NCBI GenBank assembly: GCA_017551665.1
Contig: JAFZLB010000063.1
Span: forward strand, 1 to 50,237
Source: Lachnospiraceae bacterium
Lineage (GTDB): Bacteria; Bacillota; Clostridia; Lachnospirales; Lachnospiraceae
Length of the DNA: 50,237 bases
Direction: 5' to 3'
Positions 14,655-23,074 of the stretch are shown one piece after another. How positions within the stretch are numbered: the first letter of the stretch is position 1; every line of letters begins with the position of its first letter. Made by a program: the position numbers and the translations under genes. The notes beneath the pieces are model-generated. The model did not search any database, was not told the origin of the DNA, and saw only the letters and a list, made by a program, of their open reading frames with translations.

Positions 14655-17216
14655 ATGAAACAAGATACTGTGCAGGGAAAAGTTTTGCTGATTGACGGGC
14701 ACAGTATGCTGAGCCGCGCGTTTTACGGTCTGCCGGATCTGACGAACGCGCAGGGGCAGCATACGGGCGCCGTTTACGGTTTTCTCAATATTCTGCTGAA
14801 GCTGCTGGACAGCGAGCGGCCGGACGCGCTGGCCGTCGCCTTTGACGTGCACGCGCCGACCTTCCGCCACGACATGTACGAGGCCTACAAGGGCACGCGC
14901 AAACCCATGCCGGACGCGCTGCGCGAGCAGCTGCCGCTGATCAAAGAGGTGCTGGACGCCATGGGCATCGTGCGGCTGGAGCAGGCGGGGCTTGAGGCGG
15001 ACGACCTCCTCGGCACGGTCGCGCATCTTGCCGCGGCACAGGGCGCGGAAGCGCTCATCCTCTCCGGCGACCGCGATCTGCTGCAGGTCGTGACGGACCG
15101 GGTGACGGTGCTTTTGCCGCACACCAAGGGCGGGCAGACCACGATGGAGCGCTTCACGCCCGCGCATGTCAAGGAAGTCTACGGCGTGACGCCTGCGCAG
15201 TTCATTGAACTCAAGGCCCTTCAGGGGGATTCCTCCGACAACATTCCGGGCGTCCCGAAGGTCGGCGAAAAGACCGCGCGCGAGCTCATGGAAACCTACG
15301 GCTCCGTGGACGGCATCTACGAACATCTCGAAGACATCACGAAAAAAGCCGTGCGCGAATCCCTGCGCGAAAACCGGGCGCTCTGTGATCTTTCCAAGGA
15401 TCTCGCGACCATCCGCCTGAACGCGGACATTGCCTTTGACGCTGCCGCGGCGGCGCTGCACGAAGCGGGCGGCGCGGGCTATGAGCGCATCTTCACACCC
15501 GAGGCACAGGAACTGTTTGCGCGGCTGGAGTTTCGGCAACTGCTGAAACGCTTTGCGGACGCGGAGGAAGAAGCGATGCGGTCCGTTGAAACGAAGCGCC
15601 TGACCTCCGCGCAGGAGACGGAGGAAGTCTTTGCGCTGCTGGCAAAAAGTGACCGCGTGGGTTATCGCTTTTTGTCCGCGGATTCCCTTTCGCTCTGCGG
15701 TGACGCGGAACATGTTTATGTCATCGAAAACTTGGACGCGGAGAAACTGCGGCGCCGCATGGAAAGGCTGGCCGGGCAGACGGTGCTGGTCACTTATGAT
15801 GTCAAGGACGCCTGCCGTCATTTTGTGCCGCCGGCACTTTTGCGGACGGAGGAATGCTCGGCGGTGACGCAGGTCTTTGACACGCGGATTGCGGCCTATC
15901 TGCTGAACCCGCTGCAGGAGAGCGAAGCGCCCGCGCATGTCGCGCATGATGCGTACACGCGGTATCCGGCGCTGAAGGAAGCGCTTGCGGCACAGGGCAT
16001 GACGGAGCTGTTTGAGACCGTCGAGATGCCGCTGATTTACATTTTGTATGACATGGAACGCCTCGGCATCATCGTGAAGCGCGAGGCTTTGAGAGAATAC
16101 GGCGAGAGTCTTTCTGGCCGCATACAGGAGCTGGAGGCGCAGATTCACGCGGCAGCAGGAGAGGAATTCAACATCAATTCGCCCAAGCAGCTCGGCGAGA
16201 TTCTCTTCGGCAAGATGGGGCTGCCGGGCGGCAAGAAGACGAAGACCGGCTATTCCACGGCGGCGGACGTGCTGGAAAAATTAGCGGACGATCAGCCGAT
16301 GGTGCGCGATGTTCTGGAATACCGGGGACTGGCGAAACTGAAATCCACCTACGCCGACGCGCTCGATACCTTTATCGCCGCGGACGGCAGGATTCACACG
16401 ATCTTCCATCAGACCGTGACGGCGACGGGGCGGCTGTCCTCGTCTGATCCGAACTTACAAAATATTCCGATGCGAACGGAACTGGGACGCGCCATCCGCA
16501 AGGTCTTTGTGCCGGCGGAAGGCTGCGTTTTCGTTGACGCGGATTATTCGCAGATTGAGCTGCGCATCCTCGCGCACATGTCGGAGGACAAAGAGCTGAT
16601 CGAGGCCTATCACACGGACAAGGACATCCACGCGATCACGGCCGCCAAGGTCTTTCATGTGCCTTTCGCGGAGGTGACGCCGCTGATGCGCCGCAACGCG
16701 AAGGCCGTCAACTTCGGCATCGTATACGGCATTTCCGCCTTCGGTCTCGGCCAGGATCTGTCCATCACCAGACAGGAAGCCGCGCGGTACATGGAGCAGT
16801 ATTTCGAAACCTATCCGGGCGTGAAGGCTTATCAGGAGCGCGCGGTCGCGGAGGCAAAAGAGAAAGGATATTCCGTGACGCTTTACGGACGCAGGCGTCC
16901 GGTGCCGGAGCTGCAGTCCGGCAATTTCATGCAGCGTTCCTTCGGCGAACGCGTCGCCATGAACGCGCCCATCCAGGGCACGGCGGCGGACATCATGAAG
17001 ATCGCGATGCTGCGCGTGTGGCGGAGAATGAAGCGCGAGGGCCTGCGCGCACAGATGATTCTGCAGATTCATGACGAGCTCTTGATCGAAGCGCCGCTCG
17101 CGGAAAAAGAAAGCGTGACGCGCATTCTCAGGGAGGAAATGGAAGGCGCGGCAAAGCTCGCCGTCCCGCTCACCGCGGAAGCGCACGCGGGGAGTACATG
17201 GTTTGAGTGTAAGTAG
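14655..17216 (+). CDS. polA: DNA polymerase I
   Basis: An 853-residue repair and Okazaki-fragment-processing polymerase. The 5' nuclease domain (residues 1-290) shows DGHSMLSRAFYGLP, LEADDLLGT and GDRDLLQ, plus a helix-hairpin-helix near GDSSDNIPGVPKVGEKTA. The middle domain (about 300-450) is a degenerate 3'-5' exonuclease: the DxE metal ligands are not found in VGYRFLSADS, so proofreading is probably absent, as in other Gram-positive PolA proteins. The polymerase domain has motif A DYSQIELR (D630), motif B RRNAKAVNFGIVYG and motif C QIHDELL (D807). It begins a conserved run with coaE and the FtsA-like gene. Only a weak AAGG precedes the start. Confidence 0.97.
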   Translation: MKQDTVQGKVLLIDGHSMLSRAFYGLPDLTNAQGQHTGAVYGFLNILLKLLDSERPDALAVAFDVHAPTFRHDMYEAYKGTRKPMPDALREQLPLIKEVLDAMGIVRLEQAGLEADDLLGTVAHLAAAQGAEALILSGDRDLLQVVTDRVTVLLPHTKGGQTTMERFTPAHVKEVYGVTPAQFIELKALQGDSSDNIPGVPKVGEKTARELMETYGSVDGIYEHLEDITKKAVRESLRENRALCDLSKDLATIRLNADIAFDAAAAALHEAGGAGYERIFTPEAQELFARLEFRQLLKRFADAEEEAMRSVETKRLTSAQETEEVFALLAKSDRVGYRFLSADSLSLCGDAEHVYVIENLDAEKLRRRMERLAGQTVLVTYDVKDACRHFVPPALLRTEECSAVTQVFDTRIAAYLLNPLQESEAPAHVAHDAYTRYPALKEALAAQGMTELFETVEMPLIYILYDMERLGIIVKREALREYGESLSGRIQELEAQIHAAAGEEFNINSPKQLGEILFGKMGLPGGKKTKTGYSTAADVLEKLADDQPMVRDVLEYRGLAKLKSTYADALDTFIAADGRIHTIFHQTVTATGRLSSSDPNLQNIPMRTELGRAIRKVFVPAEGCVFVDADYSQIELRILAHMSEDKELIEAYHTDKDIHAITAAKVFHVPFAEVTPLMRRNAKAVNFGIVYGISAFGLGQDLSITRQEAARYMEQYFETYPGVKAYQERAVAEAKEKGYSVTLYGRRRPVPELQSGNFMQRSFGERVAMNAPIQGTAADIMKIAMLRVWRRMKREGLRAQMILQIHDELLIEAPLAEKESVTRILREEMEGAAKLAVPLTAEAHAGSTWFECK

Positions 17217-17290
17217 AGGAGAACGAAAACCCAAGTACGGTCAGCCGTCACGCACCCCGCTGCGGGACGGCGTAAGAACGAGTGAAGGAT

Positions 17291-17347
17291 GCCAAGAGGC
17301 GCTTTCGGCTTTGCCGCAGGCAAACTGGAATGCCGGAAGCGCGCCTG
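17291..17347. repeat. Nested palindrome upstream of coaE
   Basis: GCGCTTTCGGC pairs with GCCGGAAGCGC (one mismatch), enclosing TTTGCC-GCA-GGCAAA. It uses the same nested design as the dispersed palindromes but I see only this copy. It lies between polA and coaE, in what would be an N-terminal extension if coaE began at 17289. Confidence 0.55.
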
Positions 17348-17369
17348 TCGTGCGGATGGAGCTTGCGAC

Positions 17370-18044
17370 ATGCGCACGATAGGCGTCACGGGCGGCGTGG
17401 GGAGCGGAAAGAGCGCGCTGCTTGCGGAAACAGAACAACGATACGAACAACGGGTTCTTGTCCTTCGCGCGGATGATATCGCGAATGAAGTGAAAGAACC
17501 GGGAGGGTTATGTTATAATAAGATCGTGTCTGTCCTGGGGACGGACATCCTGGAAGAAGACGGCACGATCAATCGCCGCAGGATGGCAGAGCGCATTTTC
17601 AGGGACGATGCTCTGTTACAGGAGGTAAATGCCATCCTGCACCCGGCGGTTCGGCAGGCGGTGAAGGACAAGATCGCCGCACTGCGCGAACAGGAGAGTG
17701 AAGCGGCGGACAGCGCAACACCGGAGATTCTCTTCATCGAAGCCGCGCTTTTGATTGAGGAGAATTACAAAGCGGACATTCTGGACGAGCTGTGGCTGGT
17801 GCACGCGCCGCGGGAGATTCGCAGGGAACGGCTGAAGGAAAACCGCGGATATCCGGACGAAAAGATTGACGCGATTTTCGACGCGCAGCAGACGGACGAG
17901 GGCTTCCTCGCCCACGCGGACAGGGTGATTGACAACAGCGGCAGCTTCGCGGAAGGCGTACGGAATTTGCTTGACGCGGTGGAAGAAGTGCTGACAGGGC
18001 AGAATGTTGTGCCGGCAGGGCAGAACGGAATGCCGGAAGAGTAA
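17370..18044 (+). CDS. coaE: Dephospho-CoA kinase
   Basis: A 224-residue kinase that phosphorylates the 3'-hydroxyl of dephospho-CoA, the last step of CoA synthesis. The P-loop GGVGSGKS (residues 8-15) and the DxI segment RADDIANEV fit the family, as do the LID-like ENRGYPDEKIDAIFDAQ and the terminal VIDNSGS. The ATG at 17370 gives the canonical MRTIGVTGG start with GGATGGAG upstream; the longer reading to 17289 would translate the nested palindrome. The C-terminus has a short low-complexity tail (GQNVVPAGQNGMPEE) beyond the usual end. It lies between polA and the FtsA-like gene. Confidence 0.95.
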   Translation: MRTIGVTGGVGSGKSALLAETEQRYEQRVLVLRADDIANEVKEPGGLCYNKIVSVLGTDILEEDGTINRRRMAERIFRDDALLQEVNAILHPAVRQAVKDKIAALREQESEAADSATPEILFIEAALLIEENYKADILDELWLVHAPREIRRERLKENRGYPDEKIDAIFDAQQTDEGFLAHADRVIDNSGSFAEGVRNLLDAVEEVLTGQNVVPAGQNGMPEE

Positions 18045-18111
18045 ACGAAATAAAGAACATAAATCGCCGTAATTTCGACACGGCACACATGCACGGGGGA
18101 CAACACAGCGT

Positions 18112-20349
18112 ATGAAACGTTCACAGAGAGAAGAAAACGTCGTATTCGGCCTGGACATCGGAACGCGTTCCGTTGTCGGCACCGTCGGCTACATGATGGA
18201 CGACAAGTTCTATGTCGTGGCGCAGCGGATCAAGGCGCATGAGACACGCGCCATGCTGGACGGACAGATTCACGACATCGGCAAGGTGTCCTCCACGATC
18301 CGCACCATCAAGCAGGAGCTGGAAACGGAGACGGGCATTGAGCTGACGGAAGTCTGTATCGCGGCCGCGGGACGTGTGCTGCGCACCGTGCAGGCCTCGT
18401 ACGAAGAAGAATACGAAGAAGAAAAGAACATCACGGAAGAGGACATTTACAACATTGAGTCCAAGGCCGTGGAGCGTGCCTACAACGAATTTTTGAACGA
18501 CGAAAAACGGGACGAAAAGTTTTTCCTCGTCGGCTATACCGTCAAGCACTATTACATGAACGGCTACAAAATCGTGAACCTTGAGGGCCACACGGTCGAG
18601 AAGGTGGCGCTGGATCTCATTGCGACCTTCCTGCCGCAGGATGTTGTGGACGGTCTGTACCGTGCCTGTGAGCGTGCCGGCCTGACGGTTGCGAACCTCA
18701 CACTGGAGCCCATTGCCGCCATCCGCGTGGCCATTCCGGAGAGTTATCGTATGCTGAATCTCGCGCTCATCGACGTGGGCGCGGGCACGTCGGATATCTG
18801 CGTGACGGACGAGGGCACCATCATCGCCTACGGCATGATTCCGGAGGCCGGCGATCACCTGACGGAGACGATCGCGCAGAAATGTCTCGTGGATTTCAAC
18901 ACCGCCGATCAGATCAAGATCGACGCTTCGCACATGGAAACCGTGACCTACTACGACATCATGGGTCTCGAAAAAAAGATCTCGAACAAGGACGTGCAGG
19001 AAATGCTGAAGCCCCAGGTGGAAGCGATGGCCGATCACGTCACGGAGATGATCAAGCAGCTCAACGGGGATTCGCCGGTGCAGGCGGTCTTTGTCGTCGG
19101 TGGCGGCGGCCGCATTCCCGGTTACACCGAGGCCATCGCGCGGCGCATGGATATTGTGGACGAGCGCGTGGCGCTGCGCGGCGAAGAGGTGATGAAGAAC
19201 GTCGTCTTCCCGCAGGATGACGGCATTGAGCATGACTCGCTCATCGTCACGCCCATCGGTATCTGCCTGAGTTATTATGCGGAATCCAACAACTTCGTCT
19301 TCGTGTCCTTCAACGGACAGCAGACGAAGATCTATGACAACGGCAGGCTGGCCATCGTGGACGCCGCCATGCAGGCCGCGTTCCCGAACGAGGATCTGTT
19401 CCCGAAGCGCGGCAAGGAGCTGTCCTTCACCGTCAACGGCGAAAAGCGCACGGTGCGCGGCACGCCCGGCGAGGCTGCCGTCATTCGCCTGAACGGCAAG
19501 CCGGCGGACATTCACTCCCGCATCCGCAAGGGAGATATCATCGAAGTGGATCCCTCCACGACCGGCGATCCCGGCAAGGCACAGATTCAGTCGCTGGCCG
19601 AATACGTTTCCAAATTCAACGTCAATGTCAACGGCAAAAACGTTTCCGTTTCGCGCTTCGCGACCGTGGACGGCAAGCCGCAGACTTCCCTCTATGACAT
19701 CCGCCAGGGCGATGAAATCAAGGTCCTGGACTACGACACCGCGCAGCAGATCGCGCAGCTTCTGGACATTGAGCTCACTGAGGATTCCGTGATCTATGTC
19801 AACAACGAGAAGGCAACGCCCGACACGCCGGTCTACGAAAACTTCAAGGTGGAGTTCAAGAGCGCCGACGAAATGATCATGGACGCCTACGCCGATCTTC
19901 CCGACGCCGAGGAAGTGGCGGAGCAGATCGAGGAAGGCACATACGAGGAAGAAGGCGCGGAAGAAACGGAAGAAGCCGCCGCCACACCGGAGCCGGCCTC
20001 CGCGACCGCGGCCACGGCGGATTCCTACGCCTCGCTCTACGCGGACGAGGAAGAGGACGAGGAAGAAGAAGAGTACGTTGCGCCGAAGCGTCCGGCCGGC
20101 GGTGTGCGTCCGCCCGGCGCCGGCTTCGCGAAGCAGGAGATCGCGCGCCCGATGCACGTGACGGTCAACAACCAGCCCATCATCCTCAACGGAAAATCGG
20201 AGTATGTCTTCGTCGATGTTTTCGATTACATTGACTTTGACCTTTCCAAACCGCAGGGGGCGATTGTCACGCTGCTGAACGGGAGCTCGCCGGATTATAT
20301 GCAGAAGCTCAACGCGAATGATAAGATCGAGGTATATTGGCAAAAGTGA
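18112..20349 (+). CDS. FtsA/PilM-like actin-fold ATPase with long C-terminal extension
   Basis: A 745-residue protein. Residues 1-400 form an actin-like ATPase of the FtsA type: phosphate-1 FGLDIGTRSVVGTVG, phosphate-2 LIDVGAGTSDICV and adenosine motif VFVVGGGGRIPGYTEA. FtsA itself is about 420 residues. Here a 340-residue extension adds ubiquitin/SLBB-like repeats (INGKPADIH, NVNGKNVSVS, NVNNQPIILNG) and a strongly acidic linker with EEEDEEEEEY. Its position behind polA and coaE is the Lachnospiraceae arrangement for this second FtsA-like paralogue, not the division-cluster ftsA next to ftsZ. A role in envelope or septal assembly is likely but unproved. The nearest SD-like sequence, GGGGGA, is unusually far from the ATG. 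Confidence 0.82.
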   Translation: MKRSQREENVVFGLDIGTRSVVGTVGYMMDDKFYVVAQRIKAHETRAMLDGQIHDIGKVSSTIRTIKQELETETGIELTEVCIAAAGRVLRTVQASYEEEYEEEKNITEEDIYNIESKAVERAYNEFLNDEKRDEKFFLVGYTVKHYYMNGYKIVNLEGHTVEKVALDLIATFLPQDVVDGLYRACERAGLTVANLTLEPIAAIRVAIPESYRMLNLALIDVGAGTSDICVTDEGTIIAYGMIPEAGDHLTETIAQKCLVDFNTADQIKIDASHMETVTYYDIMGLEKKISNKDVQEMLKPQVEAMADHVTEMIKQLNGDSPVQAVFVVGGGGRIPGYTEAIARRMDIVDERVALRGEEVMKNVVFPQDDGIEHDSLIVTPIGICLSYYAESNNFVFVSFNGQQTKIYDNGRLAIVDAAMQAAFPNEDLFPKRGKELSFTVNGEKRTVRGTPGEAAVIRLNGKPADIHSRIRKGDIIEVDPSTTGDPGKAQIQSLAEYVSKFNVNVNGKNVSVSRFATVDGKPQTSLYDIRQGDEIKVLDYDTAQQIAQLLDIELTEDSVIYVNNEKATPDTPVYENFKVEFKSADEMIMDAYADLPDAEEVAEQIEEGTYEEEGAEETEEAAATPEPASATAATADSYASLYADEEEDEEEEEYVAPKRPAGGVRPPGAGFAKQEIARPMHVTVNNQPIILNGKSEYVFVDVFDYIDFDLSKPQGAIVTLLNGSSPDYMQKLNANDKIEVYWQK

Positions 20350-20428
20350 GCGAATCAACAGCCGACGGGCGGCTGAACCGGACGCGTGCTCGCACGCAGG
20401 ACGGGGCAGACATCCGGCGGTGTAACGG

Positions 20429-20525
20429 ACACGAGGAAAAAAGCCGTGCGAAGCGAAGCGAGTACGGCGATTTCCGAGTATCCGCAGGATTGCGGGAGCA
20501 CGAAGTGCGAAGCAATCCGTAATTG
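20429..20525. repeat. REP-like palindromic repeat, family 2, copy 2
   Basis: Matches 9571-9677 from ACACGAGGAA through GCGAAGCGAG to AAGCAATCCGT. The core folds as GGATTGC/GCAATCC. It lies 80 bases after the FtsA-like stop. Just before it, CAGCCG/CGGCTG and GCGTGC/GCACGC form two more small hairpins. Confidence 0.75.
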
Positions 20526-20605
20526 ATTCGCGATGTAGAGGGGATTGGCCCGGCGGCTGTATCGTAGCTTTCGCCCCCCGTTGAATATACATTTTGGAGA
20601 TAAAA

Positions 20606-21517
20606 ATGCGAGTTTGCAGTATTGCATCGGGATCAAGCGGTAATTGTATTTATGTTGGTTCCGAGAGTACACACGTATTAGTAGATGCGGGATGCAGCAA
20701 GAAAAAAATCGTCGAAGGCTTAAACGGTATCGGGCTGACGCTCGATGACGTGAGCGCTATTTTGATCACGCATGAGCACTCCGATCATATTGGTGGTCTG
20801 AAAGTGTTGATGAAACACTGTACCGCGCCGTTATACGCAACCCGTGGTACGCTGCGAGCCGCAAAACTTGACACATCCGATGAGGGCGCCGCGCCAGGCG
20901 GACGCATGGATTCCGGCGAGCGGCTTTTGCGCCACGGAGCCGAGACTACAGGCTCGGCGGAGTGTCCGGCGCAACCAGAGCGAGGCGGAACCATCGGTCG
21001 CCCAGGCAGGCGACCGGAGTACATTTCCGCCGACACCCCCTTCACCGTCGGCGACCTCACCGTCACCCCGTTCGCGATCTCGCACGACGCCGCGGAGCCG
21101 GTCTGCTACCGGCTGACGGACGGGACGCACAGCTTCGTGCTGGCGACGGACATGGGCTGCTTTGACGCGTACACGGAAGCGCATTTGAAGGACGCCGACG
21201 TGCTGATGCTGGAGGCGAACCACGATATCCGCATGCTGCAGGCGGGGCCGTACCCGTACATGCTGAAGCAGAGGATTTTGTCGGACCACGGACACCTGAG
21301 CAATGACGCGTCTTCGGCGCTGCTCAACCGCGTGCTGCATGATAAGCTGCAGACGATTATGCTGGGGCATCTGAGTGAATGCAATAATCTGCCGGAGCTG
21401 GCCTACGAGACGGTGCGCCTCGGCATTGAGATGGAGGAAAACCCTTATCACGGCAACGATTTCCGGCTGATGGTCGCGGACAGACGTCTGCCCACGCCGG
21501 TGGTGGAGATTCGCTGA
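20606..21517 (+). CDS. WalJ/YycJ-like MBL-fold hydrolase with in-frame palindromic insertion
   Basis: A 303-residue metallo-beta-lactamase-fold hydrolase; family members act as 5'-3' exonucleases or related hydrolases linked to the WalKR system. The motif HEHSDH (residues 56-61) binds two metals, and the start SIASGSSGNCIYV is characteristic. GGAG lies six bases before the ATG at 20606. The usual length is about 265 residues. The surplus sits at about residues 93-132 between the strand LYATRGTLRAAKL and SADTPFTVGDLTVTPF, and is encoded by a dispersed palindrome (GGRMDSGERLLRHGAETTG and onward). The downstream glycosyltransferase overlaps its stop (TGATG). Confidence 0.87.
   Translation: MRVCSIASGSSGNCIYVGSESTHVLVDAGCSKKKIVEGLNGIGLTLDDVSAILITHEHSDHIGGLKVLMKHCTAPLYATRGTLRAAKLDTSDEGAAPGGRMDSGERLLRHGAETTGSAECPAQPERGGTIGRPGRRPEYISADTPFTVGDLTVTPFAISHDAAEPVCYRLTDGTHSFVLATDMGCFDAYTEAHLKDADVLMLEANHDIRMLQAGPYPYMLKQRILSDHGHLSNDASSALLNRVLHDKLQTIMLGHLSECNNLPELAYETVRLGIEMEENPYHGNDFRLMVADRRLPTPVVEIR
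20884..20998. repeat. In-frame palindromic element, family 1, copy C
   Basis: Inner stem GCCGAG (20939-20944)/CTCGGC (20953-20958) around ACTACAGG; middle stem TTGCGCC (20927-20933)/GGCGCAA (20968-20974); outer arms ATGGATTCCG versus CGGAACCAT. It is read in the same frame as copies A and B although it lies in an unrelated gene. Confidence 0.9.
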
Positions 21518-23067
21518 TGACAAAGGAAGAGATTGCGGAACTGATCACGACCTGTCGTACGGAAGAAGCGACGGAGGCGATCGACAAACTGACGGAGGAA
21601 GCGCCGGAGGATCCCGATAGCTGGCTGCTGGCGGCGTCCCACTGGGAATCGCTGGGCGATATCGGCAGTGAGCGCGATGCCATCGCGAGGGGCATGGCCG
21701 TCAGTCCGCGTCACTATGAATTCTTTTATATGCTTGGTCTGATTTACCGTTATCATAATATCAACCAGGCATATCTTTGCATGGAGCAGGCACTGTTTTT
21801 CTGCGAGCATGAGGAAGACCGCGGGATCATCCGCGCGGAGCTGGAAGCGCTGCGGCAGTGCGCCGGTTTCTGTGTCCGGAATTTCTCCGTCGTGATTTTG
21901 TCCTACAACGACAAGGAGCTGATGCAGCACTGTGTGGAAGCCTTCCGCCGTGATTGCCCGAAGGGCGCCTACGAATTTGTCGTCGTGGAAAATCATTCCG
22001 ACGACGGCGTGGCGGAGTGGCTCAGGGAACAGACGGATATCCGTCTCATTGAGAACGGCGAGAACGTCGGCTTTCCGGTGGGCTGCAACATCGGCTTCCG
22101 CGCGGCGAACGAAGATAACGATCTGCTGATGATCAACAACGATGCCGTGCCGGCACCGAACGCGGTGTTCTGGCTGCGCATGGGACTGTATGAAAATCAT
22201 AACGTCGGCGCGACGGGCGCGGTGTCCAATAAGGCGTCCATGCAGTTTGTGGAGGGTGCGCCGGATACGCTCGAAGAGTGTATGACCTTCGGTGCGAAGC
22301 GCAATGTGCCGCGCGCCAATCCTTACGAGGACCGCTGCCGCCTGACGGGCTTTGCCTTCATGCTGCGGCGCGAGGCCTGCGAGGCGGTGCGTATGGACAA
22401 GGATCTGTTTGACACGCGCTTTTCGCCGGGCTACTTCGAGGACGATGACCTCGGCATGCGCGTCGCGAAGGCGGGCTACCGGCAGGTCGTGTGCCACAAC
22501 GCCTTCATTTATCACCGCGGCGGCTCGGGCTTTGCGGGCAACGACGACGCCATGACCGAGAGCCGCCAGAAATTCATTGACAAATGGGGCTTTGACGTTT
22601 GGGCCTACGAGGGCGTCTGGTACGAAATGATTGATCTCATTGACGTGGCACAGAATGCGCCGCTCAACGTGCTGCAGCTGTATTGCGGCATGGGCGCGGA
22701 TTTGTCGCGGATCAAATACCTTTATCCCTTTGCCTATGTCGCGGGGATTGACCCGGATCCGGTGATCGCGGGGCACGGCAGATACATGGGAGATCTTTTC
22801 GCCGGCAACGCGGAGGCAGCGGACTATCCCTGGTCCGAGGGCTTCTTTGATTTCATCATCGCCGCGGACGCCGTCAAAAACGCGGAAGCGCCGGAGGCCT
22901 TTGTCAAAAAGCTCGCGTCTTATCTTCGCCCGGACGGTGCCATCCTTTACGAGATCCCGCGGGATGAGGGCTGGCAGGCCTGCATGGAGCGGATTATGAC
23001 GGAGGCCGGCTTCACGGAACGCTTCGAACGCGACGGCCTGGTCCGCGCGAGGCGGAAAGGCGCGTGA
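21517..23067 (+). CDS. TPR - GT2 glycosyltransferase - methyltransferase-like fusion
   Basis: A 516-residue cytosolic protein of three parts. Residues 1-110 are helical TPR-like repeats (DPDSWLLAASHWESLGD, HYEFFYMLGLIYRYHN). Residues 120-380 form a GT2 glycosyltransferase with FSVVILSYNDKEL, VVVENHSDDG, GENVGFPVGCN, the metal-binding-site equivalent MINNDAVPAP and GYFEDDDLGMRV. Residues 390-516 resemble a class I methyltransferase (NVLQLYCGMGADL, IAADAVKNAEAPEAF) but with weak motifs. It is translationally coupled to the WalJ-like gene and followed seven bases later by another glycosyltransferase. Such pairs near flagellar genes usually glycosylate flagellin or surface proteins; that is inference. 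Confidence 0.8.
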   Translation: MTKEEIAELITTCRTEEATEAIDKLTEEAPEDPDSWLLAASHWESLGDIGSERDAIARGMAVSPRHYEFFYMLGLIYRYHNINQAYLCMEQALFFCEHEEDRGIIRAELEALRQCAGFCVRNFSVVILSYNDKELMQHCVEAFRRDCPKGAYEFVVVENHSDDGVAEWLREQTDIRLIENGENVGFPVGCNIGFRAANEDNDLLMINNDAVPAPNAVFWLRMGLYENHNVGATGAVSNKASMQFVEGAPDTLEECMTFGAKRNVPRANPYEDRCRLTGFAFMLRREACEAVRMDKDLFDTRFSPGYFEDDDLGMRVAKAGYRQVVCHNAFIYHRGGSGFAGNDDAMTESRQKFIDKWGFDVWAYEGVWYEMIDLIDVAQNAPLNVLQLYCGMGADLSRIKYLYPFAYVAGIDPDPVIAGHGRYMGDLFAGNAEAADYPWSEGFFDFIIAADAVKNAEAPEAFVKKLASYLRPDGAILYEIPRDEGWQACMERIMTEAGFTERFERDGLVRARRKGA

Positions 23068-23074
23068 GTGTCCG

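Noticed and set aside
14361-16148. Minus-strand open frame of 595 codons over polA and the ATPase 3' end
   Set aside because: Antisense shadow crossing two real genes; no protein-like motifs.
17511-17528. Extended -10 (TG-T-TATAAT) followed by in-frame GTG inside coaE
   Set aside because: The bases encode the Cys-Tyr-Asn segment of the kinase; an internal start would remove the P-loop. Probably chance codon use, despite the likeness to the polA and FkbH starts.
18121-20592. Very long minus-strand open frame (823 codons) opposite the FtsA-like gene
   Set aside because: Shadow of a GC-rich coding strand: no ribosome-binding site, His/Arg/Val-rich unnatural composition, and the plus-strand product is a clear FtsA-like ATPase.
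20884-21015. Frameshift or assembly error in the WalJ-like gene
   Set aside because: The extra segment is in frame, flanked by intact conserved strands, and the same element occurs elsewhere in the window, so it is a real insertion rather than an error.
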